Positions 15,531-24,010 of a stretch of DNA of 32,557 bases are shown here, piece by piece. A model generated the notes under the pieces. That model ran no database searches. It was not told the DNA's origin and saw nothing but the letters and a program-made list of their open reading frames with translations. Source of the DNA: DASVWZ01 sp036392935 (GTDB taxonomy: Bacteria > Acidobacteriota > Terriglobia > Terriglobales > Acidobacteriaceae); the NCBI GenBank assembly GCA_036392935.1, contig DASVWZ010000184.1, positions 1 to 32,557 of the forward strand, written 5' to 3'. The position numbers and the translations under genes were made by a program. How positions within the stretch are numbered: the first letter of the stretch is position 1; each line of letters begins with the position of its first letter.

Positions 15531-17492
15531 TTAGACCCGCGCTGCAGCTGCTTTCTTATGGGCTTCACGGCCCGTTGCCTCCGAGGCATCGAGCGCAAAG
15601 CGGTCCATGGAACCCAGGAGATCTCGCGACATTTTCGACATCTGCTCTGCTGAGGCCGCCAGTTCGGTCGAGCCGGAAGTTGTGTGCTGCACCAGTTCGC
15701 GCATCCGCTCCATCGCCTTCACCACCGCGTGTGCGCCTGATGCCTGCTCTTCCACAGCGGAGTTGATTTCATGGGTAATTTCGTTCAGACGGGTGGTGGC
15801 CCGGGCGATCTGCGAAGAACCGTGCGATTGCTCGTTGGTTGCGGCGCCTATTTCCTGGGCAAACTTGTAGACTTCGGTCACCACGTTGGAAATTTTGCGG
15901 AGCGCAACACTCAGTTCCTGGCCCAGACCTAGCCCTTCGTTCACAATGCCGGTACTGCGATTCATGTTCTCGACTGCTTTGCGAGCTTCTTTCTGGATGC
16001 TCTGAATCAGCTCGGAAATTTCCTTGGTCGATTGCGCCGAGCGCTCGGCCAGCTTGCGGACTTCGTCGGCAACCACGGCAAAGCCCAGACCATGTTCTCC
16101 GGCGCGTGCGGCTTCTATGGCCGCATTTAAAGCCAAAAGATTGGTCTGTTCTGCCAGATCGTCGATGACTTCAATGATCTTGCCGATGTCATCGGCGCGC
16201 TGGCCAAGAACATCGATGATCTCGCCCGAAGACCGGATCGTGGTATTGATCTTGGTCAGTCCCTCGGTGGCTTTTTCCATCGTAGTAATGCCGTTGTGGA
16301 CCTCTTCACGCGAACGGTTGGAAATGTCGAGCAGAACCTTGGCGGTGTCCGCCACCCGCTGAATCGAAGCGACCATTTGATCGATCGACGCCGACGTCTC
16401 GCTGACGCTTGATGCCTGCACCTGCGTGCTCTTCACCATGTTCTGCACGTTGACGCTCATTTCGTGCATGGTGCTGGTGACCTCGTCGATGGCAGAAGAA
16501 GTCTGCAGGCTGATCTTGGCCGATTCGTCCGAGGCGCTGGCCACCTGGTTCGAGGCGCTGGCCACTTGCGACGAGGCGTCGCGCACATTACGCACCAGCG
16601 CTCGCAGGCCTTCGATCATCCGTATGAATGCGCCGCCGAGGGTGTCATTCTTCGAGCGTGCTTCTACCTGCACGGTCAGGTCGCCGCCGGCAATGGACTC
16701 GGAGACTCCCGCCATCTCTTTCAGATAGCCAACCATGGCAGCAAAGCTGCGGGCCAGTTCGCCGATTTCGTCCTTCCGTTTGATATCAACTTCGTGTTCC
16801 AGATCGCCGGCTTTGCCGATCTGCCGGGCCACCTTCATCAGTTCGTGCAACGGAGCCGAAATTGACTTGGCCGTCGAAATCGTAATCAGGACGCCCAACA
16901 CCAGCGCCAGTATGGTGCTGATCAAAGCGATGGCGACGGTCGCGGTGGTTGCAGTTTCATCGGATTTCCGCCGCTCCTCCAGAAGTTTCTTGTTCTCCTG
17001 ATCGGCAGTCTGCAGATATTCGGTTGATTGTTTTACCCACGAGGAAGCATCACGCTGCAGGTAGAAGATCTGAAGTTCTGCGACGGTCGCGTTGCCCGCG
17101 TCTACGTCTTTACGCTTGCCGATGAGCGGAGTGGCAAATTCTGACATCCATGCTTGTTCGTTCTTCTGCACACTTTCGAGCGCGCTACGCTGTTCGTCGG
17201 AGCTGGCTTTTGACTCGCTTTCGCGCAGGTCCTCATTCAGCCTTTGCATGCCGTCATTCAGACGGTCGAGTTCCCGCGTGTCGCCGCTGAGCAGATAGTT
17301 GCTCAGATACAAGCGGTTCTGCATCATCTGGAAGGTGACGCGGTCGGTGACCTCAGCCAGCGCCAGCGCTTGGGAAGCCGCTGCTTTGGCGCTGTGCTCC
17401 CGCTGCACGGCAATCAGGTTGATGAATAACAGGACCACTACCATGGCCAGTACCGCGCCGAAGTTCACATATAGTTTTTGTCGTATCGTCAT
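15531..17492 (-). CDS. Methyl-accepting chemotaxis protein with four-helix-bundle sensor and tandem HAMP
   Basis: This 653-residue receptor has a first transmembrane segment at about 10-28, a helical periplasmic domain at 30-180 of the 4HB_MCP type, a second transmembrane segment at about 184-206, HAMP at 208-258, a second HAMP-like unit at about 258-305 (SIAGGDLTVQVEARSKND), and a long coiled-coil signalling domain with hairpin tip DLAEQTNLLALNAAIEAARA at about 445-464. The C-terminus is HKKAAAARV, without a CheR/CheB-docking pentapeptide. As the first gene of the operon it is probably the dedicated receptor of this CheA/CheW pair. The ligand is unknown. The ATG at 17492 precedes a normal N-terminal cytoplasmic stub. 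Confidence 0.94.
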   Translation of the reverse strand: MTIRQKLYVNFGAVLAMVVVLLFINLIAVQREHSAKAAASQALALAEVTDRVTFQMMQNRLYLSNYLLSGDTRELDRLNDGMQRLNEDLRESESKASSDEQRSALESVQKNEQAWMSEFATPLIGKRKDVDAGNATVAELQIFYLQRDASSWVKQSTEYLQTADQENKKLLEERRKSDETATTATVAIALISTILALVLGVLITISTAKSISAPLHELMKVARQIGKAGDLEHEVDIKRKDEIGELARSFAAMVGYLKEMAGVSESIAGGDLTVQVEARSKNDTLGGAFIRMIEGLRALVRNVRDASSQVASASNQVASASDESAKISLQTSSAIDEVTSTMHEMSVNVQNMVKSTQVQASSVSETSASIDQMVASIQRVADTAKVLLDISNRSREEVHNGITTMEKATEGLTKINTTIRSSGEIIDVLGQRADDIGKIIEVIDDLAEQTNLLALNAAIEAARAGEHGLGFAVVADEVRKLAERSAQSTKEISELIQSIQKEARKAVENMNRSTGIVNEGLGLGQELSVALRKISNVVTEVYKFAQEIGAATNEQSHGSSQIARATTRLNEITHEINSAVEEQASGAHAVVKAMERMRELVQHTTSGSTELAASAEQMSKMSRDLLGSMDRFALDASEATGREAHKKAAAARV

Positions 17493-17543
17493 CAGAATCC
17501 TCTTTACCGCGTTGCTCCTGCAGAACTGACAATGACGGCCGGA

Positions 17544-17897
17544 TCACTCCGGCGCGAACTTGAATTCCACCGTCCCCGTGCTCTCCTCATCCGCCGGCTC
17601 GAACTTCCACTTCTTGAGCGCATCCATGGCGGCGTTTACCAGCAAGGGGTGTCCGCCAACCACCTTGGACTCCTTGATGCTTCCGTCTTTCGCCACAACC
17701 ACATGGACCTTTACGGTCCCGGTAATGTTCATGCTCGATCGCCGCGCGATCGCGGGATAAAGCGGGGCAACCTTAGTGATAGCCCGCCGATGGAGTTCGT
17801 CGTCTGCTTGTGCCAGTGCCATCACCGACAACAAAATCACCGCCAACGCGATCTTTGGGCCGCTCGCCCAGGTGTTTTTCGCGATTACAAGTTCCAT
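17544..17897 (-). CDS. Small TonB C-terminal domain protein
   Basis: This protein has 117 residues from the ATG at 17897. A hydrophobic segment at about 14-31 (PKIALAVILLSVMALAQA) is either a cleavable signal or an N-terminal anchor. Residues about 40-115 match the TonB C-terminal fold: VAPLYPAIARR, then GTVKVHVVVAKDGSIKESKVVGG and a terminal AMDALKKWKFEPA. True TonB proteins have a long Pro-rich spacer that crosses the periplasm; it is absent here, so energy transduction to outer-membrane receptors is doubtful. It lies 51 bp upstream of the mcp gene on the same strand and may share its transcript. The frame is open further upstream, with ATG codons at 17939 and 17975, and no start has a strong Shine-Dalgarno sequence. 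Confidence 0.78.
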   Translation of the reverse strand: MELVIAKNTWASGPKIALAVILLSVMALAQADDELHRRAITKVAPLYPAIARRSSMNITGTVKVHVVVAKDGSIKESKVVGGHPLLVNAAMDALKKWKFEPADEESTGTVEFKFAPE

Positions 17898-18228
17898 CAA
17901 GGGCACAACGACTCCTGAGACACTTGCCTCCGCCATCAGCGGGTGCAAGGCATCTGCCAGGAACCCTCGGAACATTACCTTGGTGTGGAATGGGTAAACC
18001 AAACTGATTCAATGGGTTGCGTGACCTTTGAGAAGTCGCACCGGCAATCGCAGGCCGATTCGTCTCACGACTGGGCGTCAGTCTCAAAATGTCACAGATT
18101 TTCGCATCCAGTCGGGATTGTCCATTCGGGCACTCCCGCGACCGTATTAACTTGACTCAAATTGAGATTAGGGGCTACTTTTCCAACATAATCAATTACT
18201 TGGACGCATACGCAAGGCGTGGCTTGAG
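17898..18228. other. Divergent region between the che/TonB cluster and the PAS kinase operon
   Basis: About 330 bp lies between the minus-strand TonB-C gene and the plus-strand kinase gene. The first 100 bp may encode an N-terminal extension of the TonB-C protein. The rest should hold both promoters. GTCTC occurs at 18062-18066 and 18081-18085, and an 11-bp palindrome CTCAAATTGAG lies at 18156-18166. I see no sigma-54 site with correct GG-N10-GC spacing here. Confidence 0.5.
18152..18181 (+). promoter_or_regulatory. Possible sigma-70 promoter of the PAS kinase operon
   Basis: TTGACT at 18152-18157, an 18-bp spacer and TACTTT at 18176-18181 lie 47 bp before the ATG at 18229. The palindrome CTCAAATTGAG (18156-18166) overlaps the -35 end and could be an operator. 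This was read by eye and not scored. Confidence 0.35.
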
Positions 18229-20682
18229 ATGACGTACAGCGGATCGATGATCGGCTTGCCTCCCTGGTCCGGTGGTACGTCCCCACTTTCCGCCGAAGAC
18301 ACCCGACGAACAGAAATTCTCACGGGCATGATGCAAGCCATTCGCCCGGATGCCGACATCCACGCCATCGCCCAGGCACTCGCCGAGCAGATTCGGCAAC
18401 TGCTCAAAGCCCGATTGGTCTCGATTGTCCTGCGTAGTGCAGGTGACGTTCGCATTCTGGCGATCGCCGGCCAAACCGACGAACTTGCCGCCACCGTGCG
18501 TGATCGCTACAACCGGCGCGGGATGCAATTCATTTCTGATCTCGCGAACCGCGCCATCTCGGCGGGAGAGCCTATCGCCGTTGCTTCCGATCCCACCAGC
18601 CAAGCTCTGGGAGGTTTGATTGCCGCCGGGATGCTGCTTGCGGCTCCGCTGCGCACGGCTCGTGCCGAGGGCGCGATCCTTATTTATCCACGCGAGTCGG
18701 GAGTATTCACCGCCGAGGAAAGATCGCTAACTGCCGCAGTAGCCGATTTCGTCTCCGTGGCGCTGACCGACGCGGAGGGCGGCACCGTCAGCCTTGCGGC
18801 GCCGGAATTCCAGCGCGGACTCGCGACCTACGCGAGCACGGTCATCCAGAACTCGCGGCAGTTTGCCCGCATGGAGCAAGCCAACCGTCGATGGGCCGGG
18901 GTTTTCGACGCCATCAGCGATTTCATCGTAGTACACGACGCCTCGGACACGGTCTTGCGCGCCAATCGCGCATTGGCGGATTTCATCGGCGTTCCACCGC
19001 AAGAACTGGTGGGCGTCAACATGGGAGTGGTGCTGGCGTGGGGCTCGGAGACGCCGCCACGCTTTTGTCCGCTGTGCCGGCCGTCTGATGACGGCGACGA
19101 AGCGGTACATCGGGTACTCGATCGCACCTATCTCGTCTCCACGTCCAGAACCGCAGCTGCCGGCGAGAACGGCTTCCACACCGTCCACGTGCTGAAGGAC
19201 ATTACCGACCGCAATGAAGCCGAACGCCGTTACCGCGAGCTTTTTGACAATATTCAGGAAGGCGTATTTTTCGCCTCTCCCGATGGCCGCTTCATCGAGG
19301 TCAATGACGCGCTGGTGCGCATCCTTGGATATGGAAGCCGCGAGGAACTCTTGCAAGCCCACGTTCGCACTCAAGTCTGCGCTTCCATCACGGAATACGA
19401 CGACCTGGCGTTGCGCATGCAGGCAGATGGCGCGGTCCGCAATCATGAACTCACGCTCAAGCGGCAGGATGGGTCACTGATTCACGTGCTGGTGAATGCC
19501 TTCGCCGTGCTTGATTCCCAGCAGCAGACAACTCAGTTCCGCGGCATCATGCTCGACATCAGCAACCTGCGTTCCTCTCAGTCGGAGCTGCAGAGAGAGC
19601 GGGATTTCTCCGGAAAGATTCTGCATAACACTCAGAGCCTGATTCTGGTCATCGATCCCGCCGGTTTGATCACCTTCGCCAACCGGCGCTGGCAAGACCT
19701 CGGATTCCAGCGGGGCGAATTGCTCGGCCAGCCGGTGCAGGACCTCGTAGTCCCGGCTCGCACCCAAGCTTTGGAGCAGGCGATTACGCAAACTTTGGCT
19801 GGACAGCAGGCTGATAATTTCGAAGTCCTGCTGCTTGTCGATCAGCGAGGCAGCCGCTACGCCGTCAACCTCAGTCCGATGCGCGACGATCAGGGCCGCA
19901 TCAACAGCATCGTCGTGGTGATGAGCGACGTCACCGATACTGCCGCACTTCAGGCCAAGCTCATGCATGCAGAGAAGATGGCCGCGGTTGGCCAGCTGGT
20001 CTCCGGCGTCGCCCATGAGGTCAACAATCCGCTGACGGCCATCCTTGGGTTCGCGGATTTGCTCATGGAAAATCCGGATATGCCGGAAAGCGCGCGACGA
20101 GACTTGCGCGTGATCCTGCAGGAAGCGCAACGCACCAAGCAGATCGTGCAGAATCTGCTGAGCTTCGCCCGTCAGGTCCCGCCGCAGCGCAAGCCGGTAC
20201 AGGTCAACATGATTCTTCGCCATACCGTCCAGCTTCGTGCCTATGACTTCCACAGCCGCGGAGTGGAGGTCGTCGAACTTCTCGACGATCACCTGCCCGA
20301 AGTGATCGGTGACCCGCAGCAGTTGCAGCAGGTCTTTCTCAATATTATGAATAACGCATATGACGCGGTCCGCGAACTCGGCCGAGCCGCATCCATCGCC
20401 ATTGAGAGCATTCACGCCGGGAACATGGTGGAAGTCCGTTTCCGCGACAACGGGCATGGAATCTCATTTCCGGAACGGATCTTCGATCCTTTTTTCACGA
20501 CCAAGGAAATCGGCAAGGGAACCGGTCTCGGGCTGAGCATCTGCTACGGCATCGTGCGTGAACACGGTGGAGAAATCACTTGTCAGAACAATCAGGATGA
20601 GCCTGGAGCAACTTTCGTGGTCCGCTTGCCGGCATACATAGAAACCGCTTCCACCGGAGCGGTAGCGGGGACACTATCATGA
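18229..20682 (+). CDS. Multi-PAS, GAF-like NtrB-type sensor histidine kinase
   Basis: This 817-residue soluble kinase has no transmembrane segment. Residues about 40-182 look like a GAF domain. A PAS domain at about 222-328 contains an RFCPLC motif (C280, C283); a second PAS lies at about 334-448 and a third at about 458-570. HisKA follows with H596 in SGVAHEVNNPLTAILGFADL, then HATPase_c with N box NIMNNAYDAV (705-714), DNGHGIS and GKGTGLGLSI. The H-box HE.NNPL type and the downstream NtrC-type gene place it with the NtrB/AtoS-like kinases that drive sigma-54 activators. The paired cysteines in PAS1 could bind a metal or respond to redox state. The ATG at 18229 has only a weak ribosome binding site. 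The stop overlaps the next gene as ATGA. Confidence 0.92.
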   Translation: MTYSGSMIGLPPWSGGTSPLSAEDTRRTEILTGMMQAIRPDADIHAIAQALAEQIRQLLKARLVSIVLRSAGDVRILAIAGQTDELAATVRDRYNRRGMQFISDLANRAISAGEPIAVASDPTSQALGGLIAAGMLLAAPLRTARAEGAILIYPRESGVFTAEERSLTAAVADFVSVALTDAEGGTVSLAAPEFQRGLATYASTVIQNSRQFARMEQANRRWAGVFDAISDFIVVHDASDTVLRANRALADFIGVPPQELVGVNMGVVLAWGSETPPRFCPLCRPSDDGDEAVHRVLDRTYLVSTSRTAAAGENGFHTVHVLKDITDRNEAERRYRELFDNIQEGVFFASPDGRFIEVNDALVRILGYGSREELLQAHVRTQVCASITEYDDLALRMQADGAVRNHELTLKRQDGSLIHVLVNAFAVLDSQQQTTQFRGIMLDISNLRSSQSELQRERDFSGKILHNTQSLILVIDPAGLITFANRRWQDLGFQRGELLGQPVQDLVVPARTQALEQAITQTLAGQQADNFEVLLLVDQRGSRYAVNLSPMRDDQGRINSIVVVMSDVTDTAALQAKLMHAEKMAAVGQLVSGVAHEVNNPLTAILGFADLLMENPDMPESARRDLRVILQEAQRTKQIVQNLLSFARQVPPQRKPVQVNMILRHTVQLRAYDFHSRGVEVVELLDDHLPEVIGDPQQLQQVFLNIMNNAYDAVRELGRAASIAIESIHAGNMVEVRFRDNGHGISFPERIFDPFFTTKEIGKGTGLGLSICYGIVREHGGEITCQNNQDEPGATFVVRLPAYIETASTGAVAGTLS

Positions 20683-21080
20683 GCATGCCACATCGGGTGC
20701 CAGAAGTATTGCCAGTTCTCTTAATCGAAGATGAGCCGGCCGTCATGGCATTTGTGCGGGCGGTTTTGGAACGTCACGGTTACCGGGTGGTCGGGTGTTC
20801 GTCCGGCGCCGAAGGTCTGCAAGAGCTGCAAAGCGGCAGGTTCCTTGGCGTAGTGTCCGATATGCGCACCCCGGGCGGTGTCGATGGCGCCGGAGTGTAT
20901 GCCTGGGTGAATGACAACCGGCCGGAACTGATTGGCCGCATCGTCTTTATCACTGGGGACATTGCCAACGAAGAGACGGTTGCCACTTTGCGCGAGACCG
21001 GGGCTCCTTGCGTCGAAAAGCCGTTTCGCGCTCAGCAGTTCATTTCCGTGATTGAACAGACCATGGGGAAGGCTTCGTGA
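20679..21080 (+). CDS. Stand-alone receiver domain protein
   Basis: This 133-residue CheY-like receiver has acidic pocket E17/D18/E19, phospho-acceptor D61 (VVSDMRTPGGVDG), T92 (FITGD) and K114 (VEKPF). The insertion of GGVDGAG after the phosphorylation site resembles receivers fused to or paired with hybrid kinases. There is no output domain. It overlaps the kinase gene upstream and the NtrC-type gene downstream by 4 bp each, so the three are made together. It could act as a phosphate sink or shuttle competing with the NtrC receiver. It is intact and probably phosphorylatable. Confidence 0.9.
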   Translation: MSMPHRVPEVLPVLLIEDEPAVMAFVRAVLERHGYRVVGCSSGAEGLQELQSGRFLGVVSDMRTPGGVDGAGVYAWVNDNRPELIGRIVFITGDIANEETVATLRETGAPCVEKPFRAQQFISVIEQTMGKAS

Positions 21081-22486
21081 ACGAGGATTTGCGCATCCGT
21101 TTGCTGGTTGTCGATGACGAGCAGAGCATCCGCAAGCTCTGCATGACCGTGGGCGAGGCACTCGGTTTCACTTGTTTCGAAGCCAACAGCGGTGAAGCGG
21201 CGCTGTCATTGCTCGAAGAGCAGCCGGCACAAATGGTTTTAAGCGACATGGTGATGCCGAACATGTCGGGCCTGGAATTTCTCGAGCGAGTGAAGAAAAT
21301 GTTCCCGCGCACCGAGGTCGCGTTGATGACCGGCCACGGATCGGTCGAGACCGCGGTGCAAGCCATGAAACTCGGCGCGTATGACTACATCACCAAACCG
21401 TTCACGCCGCTCGAGGAGCTTCGCCTTTTCCTGCGCCGCATGGCGGAAAAAATTCAACTGGTCGATGAGAACCGTTTCTTGCGCGAACGCATGGATACGG
21501 AATCGGATCTCCACGGGATCGTCGGTTCGTCGGCAAAAATCCAGGACGTGCTGCGCATGATCTCCCGGTTGAAGGACACCCGCACCCCGGTGCTGATTAC
21601 CGGAGAAAGCGGAACCGGAAAAGAATTAGTGGCGCGTGCGATTCACTTCCGCGGGCCGTTCGCCAGCAGTCCGTTTGTAGCCGTGGATTGTGGCTCACTC
21701 GTCCCGACATTGATGGAGAGTGAGCTCTTCGGGTACGAAAAGGGCGCCTTTACCGGCGCGCTAAAGTCGAAGACCGGACTTTTCCAGGCAGCCTCCGGGG
21801 GGACGATATTTCTCGACGAAATCGGCGAACTATCTCCCGAAATGCAAGCGAAACTATTACGCGTGCTTCAGGAAAAAGAGGTCCGGCCGGTTGGCAGCAA
21901 CAGAAAAACCAAAGTTGATGTGCGTGTTATCGCCGCCACCAATCGTGACCTCGATGCGGAATATCGCAACGGCACCTTCCGGAAAGACCTTTATTTTCGT
22001 TTGAACGTCGTGACCGTCCATTTGCCCGCCCTCCGCGAGCGACGCTCCGATATCCCGATGCTGGCCCACTGGTTTCTAGATCGCTATGCACCTGGTCATC
22101 CCATTCCCGTCACCAGCGCCGCCATGAAGGCCTTGCTGCAATATGAATGGCCGGGAAATGTACGAGAACTGGAAAACTGTATTGAACGCGCCATTGCGCT
22201 CGGCGACCGCCGGACCATCGATTCAGGCGATCTTCCCCCCGCCATCGGTTCTGCTTCCTCTTCCGCGGAGATGAGTTCCAGCCGGTCGCTGTCCGCAGTC
22301 TCGTGTACCGATCTGGAAGACATTGAACGGGATACGATCAGGCGTGTCTTCCAACAGGCCAAGGGAGATAAAACCCTTGCTGGCAAAATGCTGGGAATCA
22401 GCCGCGCCACGCTCTATCGCAAACTCAAGCGATACAACATTGGAGGGCCGGTGCAAGTCTCTCGCGATAGTGCCTCGTTGCAATAG
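21077..22486 (+). CDS. NtrC-family sigma-54 enhancer-binding response regulator
   Basis: This 469-residue activator has a receiver at 1-125 (D13/D14, phospho-acceptor D57, T85, K107), an AAA+ domain at about 147-380 and a Fis-type helix-turn-helix at about 420-458 (ERDTIRRVFQQAKGDK, then AGKMLGISRATLYRKLKRY). The AAA+ domain has Walker A GESGTGKE (176-183), the sigma-54 contact loop GAFTGA (223-228), Walker B TIFLDEIG (243-250) and a downstream LYFRLNV. It should open sigma-54 promoters once phosphorylated by the kinase two genes upstream. The GTG start at 21077 overlaps the previous stop (GTGA). Target genes are not evident in the window. Confidence 0.95.
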   Translation: MNEDLRIRLLVVDDEQSIRKLCMTVGEALGFTCFEANSGEAALSLLEEQPAQMVLSDMVMPNMSGLEFLERVKKMFPRTEVALMTGHGSVETAVQAMKLGAYDYITKPFTPLEELRLFLRRMAEKIQLVDENRFLRERMDTESDLHGIVGSSAKIQDVLRMISRLKDTRTPVLITGESGTGKELVARAIHFRGPFASSPFVAVDCGSLVPTLMESELFGYEKGAFTGALKSKTGLFQAASGGTIFLDEIGELSPEMQAKLLRVLQEKEVRPVGSNRKTKVDVRVIAATNRDLDAEYRNGTFRKDLYFRLNVVTVHLPALRERRSDIPMLAHWFLDRYAPGHPIPVTSAAMKALLQYEWPGNVRELENCIERAIALGDRRTIDSGDLPPAIGSASSSAEMSSSRSLSAVSCTDLEDIERDTIRRVFQQAKGDKTLAGKMLGISRATLYRKLKRYNIGGPVQVSRDSASLQ

Positions 22487-22513
22487 CCCGAGATTGAGAC
22501 GGCGTCTTACTTT

Positions 22514-22531
22514 GAGACTCATGGCAGTCTC
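22514..22531. repeat. Perfect 6-bp inverted repeat downstream of the NtrC-type gene
   Basis: GAGACT (22514-22519), a 6-nt loop CATGGC and AGTCTC (22526-22531) form a perfect hairpin 28 bp after the stop. A weaker GAGAC-GGC-GTCTT element lies just before it. The T-rich run TTCTTTTCT comes about 10 bases later, so this is either a weak terminator or a regulator site. Confidence 0.45.
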
Positions 22532-22721
22532 TTGCCCTGATTCTTTTCTCTGCATCTGACCGAGTGATCCCTGTTTTCAACCGCTTACGGATTCCTCAAC
22601 TCGCGCCAACTTTGGCCGCCGCCGTGCAACCATCTTCACCGTTGTGATCCTGTTCCCGGGCCATGCTAACCGGCAGGCTCGGGCACGCGGATTACAAGTT
22701 TCCGGCTAGGGGCGATCTTTC

Positions 22722-23069
22722 GTGTCAAAAACAGGCACTGCAGTCGCGGCTTCGGCCCGAGTGGAGTCCACCAGCAAACTGGCCCAGTTCTTTCCCAACG
22801 CTACCCCGGTGCACATCCCCGTCCGCCTGACGCGAATCGGCAGCGGCCAGCCGTTTTCCGAAACCACGGTGATTGAATTTGGCACCGCTCATGAGGTGCT
22901 GTTTGCTTCGACCCTGCCCCTTGAGTTTGCCGACAAGCTGCGGCTGCAAAACACCGACGGTTCGCTCGATACCGAAGCTTGCGTGGTTGCCCTGCAATAC
23001 AACGCTGGGCGCACAGCCGTGGCCGCGCGCTTTGTCCGCGACGTTTCTAACTGGATCATAAAATTATGA
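22722..23069 (+). CDS. Small PilZ-like beta-barrel protein
   Basis: This 115-residue protein starts at a GTG (22722) with AGGGG about 13 bases upstream. The alternating hydrophobic pattern suggests a beta-barrel: VHIPVRLTRIG, TTVIEFGTAHEVLFAS, LEFADKLRLQN, ACVVALQYNAGRTAVAARFV. The order and lengths resemble a PilZ domain, but the c-di-GMP-binding RxxxR and DxSxxG motifs are not present, so it would be a non-binding PilZ-like fold at best. It has no signal peptide. Its stop overlaps the next start by 4 bp (ATGA), which ties it to the two following genes. The similarity was judged by eye only; the protein may belong to an undescribed family. Confidence 0.7.
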   Translation: MSKTGTAVAASARVESTSKLAQFFPNATPVHIPVRLTRIGSGQPFSETTVIEFGTAHEVLFASTLPLEFADKLRLQNTDGSLDTEACVVALQYNAGRTAVAARFVRDVSNWIIKL

Positions 23070-24010
23070 CTTTACCCGTTGCTTATAACTCTCTGGCCGA
23101 TGAATGGCATGATGGGTGCACCATCTACCCGATTTACTCGGCATTGGTCCGCGAATTCATGGTCGACTTACAGGACTGCCCCAGCCTCGCCGGCGGCGAT
23201 GATTGCCCTCCGAAGGAAATTGTCGAAGAGGCGCGGCAATGGCTCTTGACCGCCGACGAACGCATTCAAGTGCATCAGCTACGTCAGTTTCTGCAAACCA
23301 CGACTCTATCCAACCAAAACGCTTTGCGGGCTTTGCTGGTGCATCACTTGCACAAGCCCGCGCACACCGATGCCGATCGCGACAAGGTCGATTTTCTGCT
23401 GGTTCAGTATTTCGCGCAGTCGGTTAATGTGCCGCTCACTGAAACTGTCGACCTGCAATACGTTGCCACTGTCCTTGAGCCGGTGCTTGGCAAGTCTCAG
23501 TTGAACATTCCAGACTGGCTGACCCCGCTTGGTTCGCTGCTTCATGACGCCTCGCAATGTCCGGATTTGAACTCGCTTCTGTCGAGCCACATCCTCGAAA
23601 AGTGCCGGCAGATCAAAACATCGGCGGGCAACAATTTTTTCGAACCCGTCGCAATGCTGGTCTTTACCCGCTTTAGCTTCATCATGCGGCGAATTTTCTT
23701 CCGCGTGATGCACGAAGACCTCAACGCAATTCTTGATGGCTTGCGTACTCTCGAGCAGAGGGGCGTAACCAAAATCAATGGCCGCCGCGCACAGCTCGGC
23801 ACTGCCGAGCCCCTGAATCGCCTCCGCATGATTTGCCAATCGTGGAAGGTGATGTTCTTTGCCGAATATTCTTCCGGCCAGCCGGTCAACATGCTGGTGG
23901 AGCTGCGCGCCATTGTGGACGAAGCCCTGGCCTCGAGCGCGGGCGTGCCCGAAAATGCGCGCGCCGCCACTGCAGGTGCTGGCTCCGCTGGAAGTGATTC
24001 CGCACAATGA
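23066..24010 (+). CDS. Unrecognised mostly helical protein
   Basis: I do not recognise this 314-residue protein. It is predicted soluble and mostly alpha-helical, with amphipathic stretches such as IVEEARQWLLTADERIQVHQ and NALRALLVHHLHKPAH. A basic, aromatic segment (FTRFSFIMRRIFFRVMHED) lies near residues 212-230, and the tail is Ala/Gly/Ser-rich. There is no signal peptide, clear transmembrane segment or catalytic motif. It contains scattered cysteines (DGCTIYP, DLQDCPS, GDDCPP near the N-terminus) that do not form a standard zinc motif. Its start and stop both overlap neighbouring genes as ATGA, which strongly supports it being real and acting with the PilZ-like and pseudo-receiver/DHp proteins. 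Confidence 0.8.
   Translation: MTLPVAYNSLADEWHDGCTIYPIYSALVREFMVDLQDCPSLAGGDDCPPKEIVEEARQWLLTADERIQVHQLRQFLQTTTLSNQNALRALLVHHLHKPAHTDADRDKVDFLLVQYFAQSVNVPLTETVDLQYVATVLEPVLGKSQLNIPDWLTPLGSLLHDASQCPDLNSLLSSHILEKCRQIKTSAGNNFFEPVAMLVFTRFSFIMRRIFFRVMHEDLNAILDGLRTLEQRGVTKINGRRAQLGTAEPLNRLRMICQSWKVMFFAEYSSGQPVNMLVELRAIVDEALASSAGVPENARAATAGAGSAGSDSAQ

Noticed and set aside
19474..20457. 327-codon open frame antisense to the PAS kinase
   Set aside because: It is a shadow of the kinase reading frame, with no recognisable fold or start signal.
22523..22538. TGGCAGTCTCTTGCC as a sigma-54 promoter for the three-gene unit
   Set aside because: The GG to GC spacing is 9, not 10 bp, and the site lies almost 200 bp from the start; sigma-54 promoters rarely tolerate this.
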